Below are positions 60,098 through 64,000 of a DNA stretch of 64,000 bases, in pieces. The notes under the pieces were generated by a model. It saw only the letters and a list, made by a program, of their open reading frames with translations. It had not been told where the DNA came from and made no database searches. Source of the stretch: Ga0077530 sp046293075 (lineage in GTDB: Bacteria > Pseudomonadota > Alphaproteobacteria > Rhizobiales > Hyphomicrobiaceae). The number at the start of each line of letters is the position of its first letter. Positions within the stretch are counted from its first letter, which is position 1. A program made the position numbers and the translations under genes. The DNA lies in assembly GCA_046293075.1 (NCBI GenBank), contig JBKBPL010000003.1:1-64000 (forward strand). Direction: 5' to 3'.

Positions 60098-61486
60098 ATG
60101 GGGGCTCGTTACTGGCGCGTCGTGGGGCTGGCCGTTGTGCAGGCGGGCATGCTGCTCGCGCTCATGTCATCTGCCGATGCCGCGATGCGGCGGGCCTTCG
60201 TCGTTGGCAATTCTGCGTACCAGTATACGTCGGTGCTGCCCAATCCGGGGAGCGATGCACAGGACGTGGCTGCCCGGCTCCGCGAACTTGGATGGGACGT
60301 GAGCCTGCACCTCGATCTGTCGCGCGCCGAGATGCTGCGCACGTTCGCCGATTTCGCGCGCCGGCTCCAGCCCGATGATCTCTCGCTCGTCTACTTCGCA
60401 GGCCATGCGCTTCAGCTCGGCGGCGAGAACTACCTCGCGCCGGTCGATGCGCGCGTCGAGAGCGAGGAGAGCGTGCGCCGGCAGTTCGTACCGCTAAATG
60501 CGTTTCTTGCCGACCTGTCGCGGCTGTCGCGCACGCGTATCCTGATCCTCGATGCCTGCCGCGACAACCCGTTTGCGGAGAAGATCGCGGCTGAGAGCCA
60601 GAAGTCGCGCTCTGGCGGGACCGGCGCGAAGGGCCTCGCGCGCGTCTATGCTGGCGTCGGCTCGTTCATCGTCTTCTCGACCCAGCCGGGCAATGTCGCG
60701 CTCGATGGCTCGGGTCGCAATAGCCCTTTCACGAAGGCGTTGCTGCAGCACCTGCCGCTCGAGGGCGCTGATGTTCACGCGGTCATGCGGCGCGTGCGCG
60801 CCGACGTGCAGCGGGAGACGAACGAAGCCCAAATCCCCTGGGAGAACTCATCGCTTATCGACGAGGTCGCCTTTGCCGCGGCGGGCGCGTCGCCGCCGTC
60901 ACGGCGCAGGGCCGAGGCGCCGGAAAGCACGCCGCGCTCGGACCCGGGCTCGGGGCCGCGCGGTATGCCGCCGCCGGTACTCGAGTCGTACCACTACGTC
61001 ACCGGGCTCGACCCGAAGGGCGACAATTTCCTCGCACTCAGGACGGGCCCTACGCCAACTGACGTGCGCATCGCCACCATGGGGCCCGATACGCTGCTCA
61101 AAGTACACGAGAGTCGCGGGCCCTGGCGGCGCGTACAGCTGATCGATGGCATGACAGGCTGGGCGCACAGCAAATGGATCGCCTGCTGCCGGACGGTTGC
61201 AGTGCCGCGTCCTCAGCCGTCTGGCGCCCCGGTACCCACGTCACGTCTGCCGCCATCGCCGGGCACGCCGCCTGCGGCTGCGACGAGCTGCGACGAACTC
61301 TGGCACCGCCGCAATGCCATCTGGCACAGCCACGGCTACTGCTTCACCACGGCGCGCGCGCGGCAGGTCTTCGACACGTCCTCGTGCTTCCGCGATCTGC
61401 AGGCCGCGCGCGCGGCCATGTCGCCGGCCGATCGCGCCATGGTCGATGCCTTGCAGGCGCGCGAACGCGAGCTCGGCTGTCGTTGA
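60098..61486 (+). CDS. Secreted caspase-like protease with SH3 and YARHG domains
   Basis: 462 residues. The signal peptide (about 1-29) ends MSSADAA. The caspase p20-like domain has AFVVGNSAYQYTSVLPNPGS, catalytic His103 in VYFAGHALQLGGEN and catalytic Cys154 in ILILDACRDNPFAEKI, as in bacterial orthocaspases. A bacterial SH3-type segment lies near 300-362 (TLLKVHESRGPWRRV). After a Pro-rich linker a C-terminal YARHG-type domain begins CDELWHRRNAIWHSHGYCFT. It would act in the envelope or outside. Start ATG 60098 follows GGAGAAGG. It is transcribed after the epimerase gene. Confidence 0.86.
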   Translation: MGARYWRVVGLAVVQAGMLLALMSSADAAMRRAFVVGNSAYQYTSVLPNPGSDAQDVAARLRELGWDVSLHLDLSRAEMLRTFADFARRLQPDDLSLVYFAGHALQLGGENYLAPVDARVESEESVRRQFVPLNAFLADLSRLSRTRILILDACRDNPFAEKIAAESQKSRSGGTGAKGLARVYAGVGSFIVFSTQPGNVALDGSGRNSPFTKALLQHLPLEGADVHAVMRRVRADVQRETNEAQIPWENSSLIDEVAFAAAGASPPSRRRAEAPESTPRSDPGSGPRGMPPPVLESYHYVTGLDPKGDNFLALRTGPTPTDVRIATMGPDTLLKVHESRGPWRRVQLIDGMTGWAHSKWIACCRTVAVPRPQPSGAPVPTSRLPPSPGTPPAAATSCDELWHRRNAIWHSHGYCFTTARARQVFDTSSCFRDLQAARAAMSPADRAMVDALQARERELGCR

Positions 61487-61494
61487 GCCCCGCC

Positions 61495-61923
61495 ATGAAA
61501 CCGCACGAGATTATCGCGACGCTTGGCATGCTGCCGCATCCAGAGGGCGGCCATTTCGTCGAAACGTGGCGGGATGTACCGGCGGGCGGCGGTCGCGGCG
61601 TGGGCACGGCCATCTATTATTTGCTGCAGGCTGGCGAGCGCTCGCACTGGCACCGCGTCGATGCGGCGGAGATCTGGCACTGGTATGCGGGCGCGCCGCT
61701 CGAGCTGGCGCTGTCGCTGGATGGATGCGGGTTCGAGGTGACGACGCTCGGCGGCGACCTGCTGGCGGGCGCGCGGCCTCAGCTTGTTGTCCCCGCTGGC
61801 GCATGGCAGAGTGCGGCGAGCACCGGGGCGTGGACGCTCGTCGGCTGTACGGTAAGCCCAGCGTTCGAGTTCAGCGGCTTCGAGATGGCACCGTCCGGCT
61901 GGATGCCTCGGCCGCGCGGCTGA
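61495..61923 (+). CDS. DUF985 cupin-fold protein
   Basis: A 142-residue DUF985 (cupin_5) protein. The family start LGMLPHPEGGHFVETWRD is clear, then AIYYLLQAGERSHWHRVDAA with two His, WHWYAGAPLEL and a C-terminal VGCTVSPAFEFSGFEM. Function is unknown; known structures have a cupin-like barrel with a metal or sugar site. It begins 8 bases after the caspase-like gene and is likely in the same transcript. Confidence 0.87.
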   Translation: MKPHEIIATLGMLPHPEGGHFVETWRDVPAGGGRGVGTAIYYLLQAGERSHWHRVDAAEIWHWYAGAPLELALSLDGCGFEVTTLGGDLLAGARPQLVVPAGAWQSAASTGAWTLVGCTVSPAFEFSGFEMAPSGWMPRPRG

Positions 61924-61940
61924 GGCTCTGCGAAGCCATG

Positions 61941-62180
61941 CTATTTGAGCGCGATCTGGCGCGTGACGAGCACGGCCTCGTCGACGGTCGCCGCGTTGAG
62001 CGTTGCCTGGCTGTAGCCGGCCGGCGTGAAGGCGTAGGCGCCGCGCCGCCAGCACCAGGCACCCCGATAATGTGGCCCGCGGCGCACGATGATGCCGACC
62101 GGCCCCGCGGCTTCGGCAGCGCAACCGGCGGCCGTAAGATCCGGGTCTATTCCCAGCGCGACCAGGAGCTGTTTTTCCAT
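61941..62180 (-). CDS. Small unknown protein
   Basis: A 79-residue frame beginning MEKQLLVALGIDPDLTAAGC, with the central VGIIVRRGPHYRGAWCWRRG and ending in VDEAVLVTRQIALK. The GPHYRGAWCWRRGAYAF core has the look of a conserved folded region, with aromatic and Cys content above the local background, but I do not recognise it. The frame could begin 5 codons earlier. The start lacks a strong ribosome site, so it may be spurious. Bases 62181-62492 beyond it hold only an AT-rich patch with the repeat GGAATT-N8-AATTCC (62306-62325), possibly part of a promoter. Confidence 0.42.
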   Translation of the reverse strand: MEKQLLVALGIDPDLTAAGCAAEAAGPVGIIVRRGPHYRGAWCWRRGAYAFTPAGYSQATLNAATVDEAVLVTRQIALK

Positions 62181-62492
62181 GATGGCTGCGGACATGCACC
62201 ATCTCCACCACAATAGCGAACGCGCCCGGTGATGGCGGATACCAACACCCGGCGACCTCGCCGGCGCGCCAGCCCTCGCGTCGCGCCGGTTGATTCAAAT
62301 TTGCCGGAATTACACGTCCAATTCCATGATTTACGGAAGTTAATATGATCCGCGCGTGAACGCGGAAGGTCGGATTTGGGGGCGGGCATTAAGGCGCCGG
62401 AAACCATGCCCGGCGCTGGCCTCGCAGGAGAGGTCCGGCACTAGATTTCGGATACGGCACCAAGGCGCTCGACGTGCGGTACGAGCAGCCCC

Positions 62493-64000
62493 TCAAGCCC
62501 GTCCGCCGGCCTCGTTGGCCTCGACGGGACGGCCGAGGGCACCGAGCGCGGTCGCGACGATGCCGGCTGCGCCGAGCCCTGCGCGCTCGTACATGCGTTC
62601 GGGCTTGTCGTGGTCGATGAAGACGTCGGGCAGCACCATGGGACGGACCTTGAGCCCGCTGTCGAGCAGCCCTGAGCTGGCGAGGAACTGAAGGACGTGA
62701 CTGGCGAAGCCGCCGATCGCGCCTTCCTCGATCGTGATCATCACTTCGTGATTGCGGGCGAGGCGGCGCACGAGATCCTCGTCGAGCGGCTTGGCGAACC
62801 GCGCATCAGCGACCGTCGTTGGGAGGCCCAGCGCGGCGAGCTGGTCGGCAGCCTTGAGGCTCTCGGCGAGTCGGGTGCCGAGCGAGAGGATGGCGACAGC
62901 CGAGCCCTCGCGAATGATACGGCCCTTGCCGATCTCGAGCGGCACGCCGACGTCGGGCAACTCCACGCCGACGCCCTCGCCCCGCGGGTAGCGGAAGGCG
63001 CTCGGGCGGTCGTCGATGGCGACCGCGGTCGCGACCATATGCCGAAGCTCGGCTTCGTCAGCGGCAGCCATGATCACGAAGTCGGGCAGGCAGCCGAGAT
63101 AGGCGAGGTCGAAGGCACCCGCGTGCGTCGGGCCGTCGGCGCCGACGAGGCCGGCGCGGTCGAGGGCGAAGCGTACCGGGAGCCGTTGAATCGCGACATC
63201 GTGCACGACCTGGTCATAGGCGCGCTGGAGGAAGGTCGAGTAGATGGCAGCGAACGGCTTGTAGCCTTCCGCGGCGAGGCCGGCGGCGAAGGTCACACCG
63301 TGCTGCTCGGCGATCCCGACGTCGAAGGTCCGCTCGGGGAAGGCCCGGCCGAAAATGTCGAGACCGGTGCCCGAGGGCATGGCGGCGGTAACGGCGACGA
63401 TCTTCGGATCCTTGCGCGCCTCGGCGACGAGGCTGTCGGCGAAGACCTTGGTATAGCTCGGTGCGTTCGGCTTGACCTTCACCTGGGCGCCGGTGACGAC
63501 GTTGAACTTGTTGACGCCGTGGTACTTGTCGTCGGAGGCCTCGGCGGGCGGATAGCCCTTGCCCTTCCTCGTCACGACGTGGACGAGGATCGGCCCGTGA
63601 TCGGCGTCGCGGACGTTCTTCAGAACCGGAAGCAGGACATTGAGATCATGCCCGTCGATCGGGCCGACGTAGTAGAAGCCAAGTTCCTCGAAGAGCGTGC
63701 CGCCGGTCCAGTACGTGCGGGTGTACTCTTCCACGCGGGCGGCGCGAAGCTCCCACTGCTTGGGGAGCCGCTTGGCGAGTTGCTTCATGGCCTCGCGCAA
63801 ATGCAGGTAGGTGCCGCTCGAGGTGATGCGCGCGAGATAGGTCGAGAGCGCGCCGACCGGGGGCGCGATCGACATGTCGTTGTCGTTGAGGATGACGACC
63901 AGGCGCTCGCTGCGTGCCCCGGCATTGTTCATGGCCTCGTAGGCCATGCCGGCACTCATGGCGCCGTCGCCGATCACGCAGACGACGTGGTTCTTGCCGC
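62493..64000 (-). CDS. dxs: 1-deoxy-D-xylulose-5-phosphate synthase, truncated at window edge
   Basis: The ThDP enzyme that condenses pyruvate and glyceraldehyde-3-phosphate for isoprenoid synthesis. The stop is at 62493 and the frame runs out at the right edge, leaving about 502 residues (the family has about 640). Visible are ThDP-motif residues GDGAMSAGMAYEAMNNAG with ILNDNDMSI, GFYYVGPIDGHDLN, the transketolase region DVGIAEQHGVTFAAGLAAEG with catalytic Glu, and the C-terminal EEGAIGGFASHVLQFL. Its product feeds ispB-type prenyl chains. Confidence 0.95.
   Translation of the reverse strand, partial: GKNHVVCVIGDGAMSAGMAYEAMNNAGARSERLVVILNDNDMSIAPPVGALSTYLARITSSGTYLHLREAMKQLAKRLPKQWELRAARVEEYTRTYWTGGTLFEELGFYYVGPIDGHDLNVLLPVLKNVRDADHGPILVHVVTRKGKGYPPAEASDDKYHGVNKFNVVTGAQVKVKPNAPSYTKVFADSLVAEARKDPKIVAVTAAMPSGTGLDIFGRAFPERTFDVGIAEQHGVTFAAGLAAEGYKPFAAIYSTFLQRAYDQVVHDVAIQRLPVRFALDRAGLVGADGPTHAGAFDLAYLGCLPDFVIMAAADEAELRHMVATAVAIDDRPSAFRYPRGEGVGVELPDVGVPLEIGKGRIIREGSAVAILSLGTRLAESLKAADQLAALGLPTTVADARFAKPLDEDLVRRLARNHEVMITIEEGAIGGFASHVLQFLASSGLLDSGLKVRPMVLPDVFIDHDKPERMYERAGLGAAGIVATALGALGRPVEANEAGGRA

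Overview
The window is GC-rich chromosomal DNA from an alphaproteobacterium, most likely in or near the Hyphomicrobiales (Rhizobiales). The evidence is a NtrX that lacks the sigma54-contact loop, a DUF992 protein, a TIGR02302 low-complexity protein, the block argH / LptM-like lipoprotein / lysA with a divergent TlpA-type thioredoxin, and a PDH E1-beta with its own lipoyl domain. Genes are dense and in short operons. There is no phage, CRISPR array or rRNA. The only mobile DNA is the 3' tail of an IS5-type transposase at the left edge. The right edge cuts dxs.

Layout. 1-0.7 kb: IS end and an inverted-repeat-rich leader. 0.7-7.8 kb: ntrY-ntrX, hemH, then a stomatin-like SPFH protein with two tandem NfeD-type partners. 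8.0-10.9 kb: a formyl-CoA-transferase-like CaiB enzyme coupled to a ThDP enzyme of the oxalyl-CoA decarboxylase / 2-hydroxyacyl-CoA lyase type. 11-17 kb: DUF992 protein, then a minus-strand catabolic group (cyclase, alpha/beta hydrolase, SCP2-like protein, HupE/UreJ protein, LhgO-type FAD oxidase, LLM flavin oxidoreductase). 17-24 kb: polyprenyl diphosphate synthase, orphan ParA, enoyl-CoA hydratase, a second CaiB enzyme, threonine aldolase with a TTG start, and a CNNM/CorC protein. 24-28 kb: GhrA-type reductase, a glutathione S-transferase whose only sensible start is AUC, prfB with its programmed +1 frameshift, and an alanine/serine-glyoxylate aminotransferase. 28-33 kb: a PDH operon (pdhA, cupin, pdhB, unknown small gene, pdhC). 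33-43 kb: orphan iron-type ABC permease, TIGR02302 protein, lysA-lptM-argH, tlpA, D-2-hydroxyacid dehydrogenase. 43-46.5 kb: SDR, an arylamine N-acetyltransferase homologue with a changed catalytic residue, and an NTF2-like/TetR pair with a clear operator-promoter. 46.6-50 kb: ADP-forming acyl-CoA synthetase followed by a three-gene cobalt-type nitrile hydratase / thiocyanate hydrolase-like enzyme. 50.1 kb: tRNA-Leu(CAA) and a decayed acyl-CoA synthetase tail. 50.5-60 kb: SMP-30 lactonase, TylF-like methyltransferase, and a six-gene glycan operon (epimerase, three paralogous CgeB-like glycosyltransferases, a GH-A-type hydrolase, a short SPFH protein) facing a CDP-paratose-2-epimerase-like gene. 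60-64 kb: secreted caspase-like/SH3/YARHG protein, DUF985 cupin, a small unknown gene and dxs.

Functional themes. One is CoA-linked acid metabolism: two CaiB transferases, a 2-hydroxyacyl/oxalyl-CoA ThDP enzyme, enoyl-CoA hydratase and ADP-forming acyl-CoA synthetase. Another is glyoxylate and 2-hydroxyacid handling: GhrA, the aminotransferase, a D-2-hydroxyacid dehydrogenase and LhgO. The two loci most worth experimental attention are the split, His-rich nitrile hydratase-like enzyme at 48.7-50.0 kb and the glycan operon at 52.4-58.6 kb, whose three duplicated glycosyltransferases lie beside a cytoplasmic hydrolase and a membrane SPFH protein. All functions are read from sequence motifs alone, without database searches.
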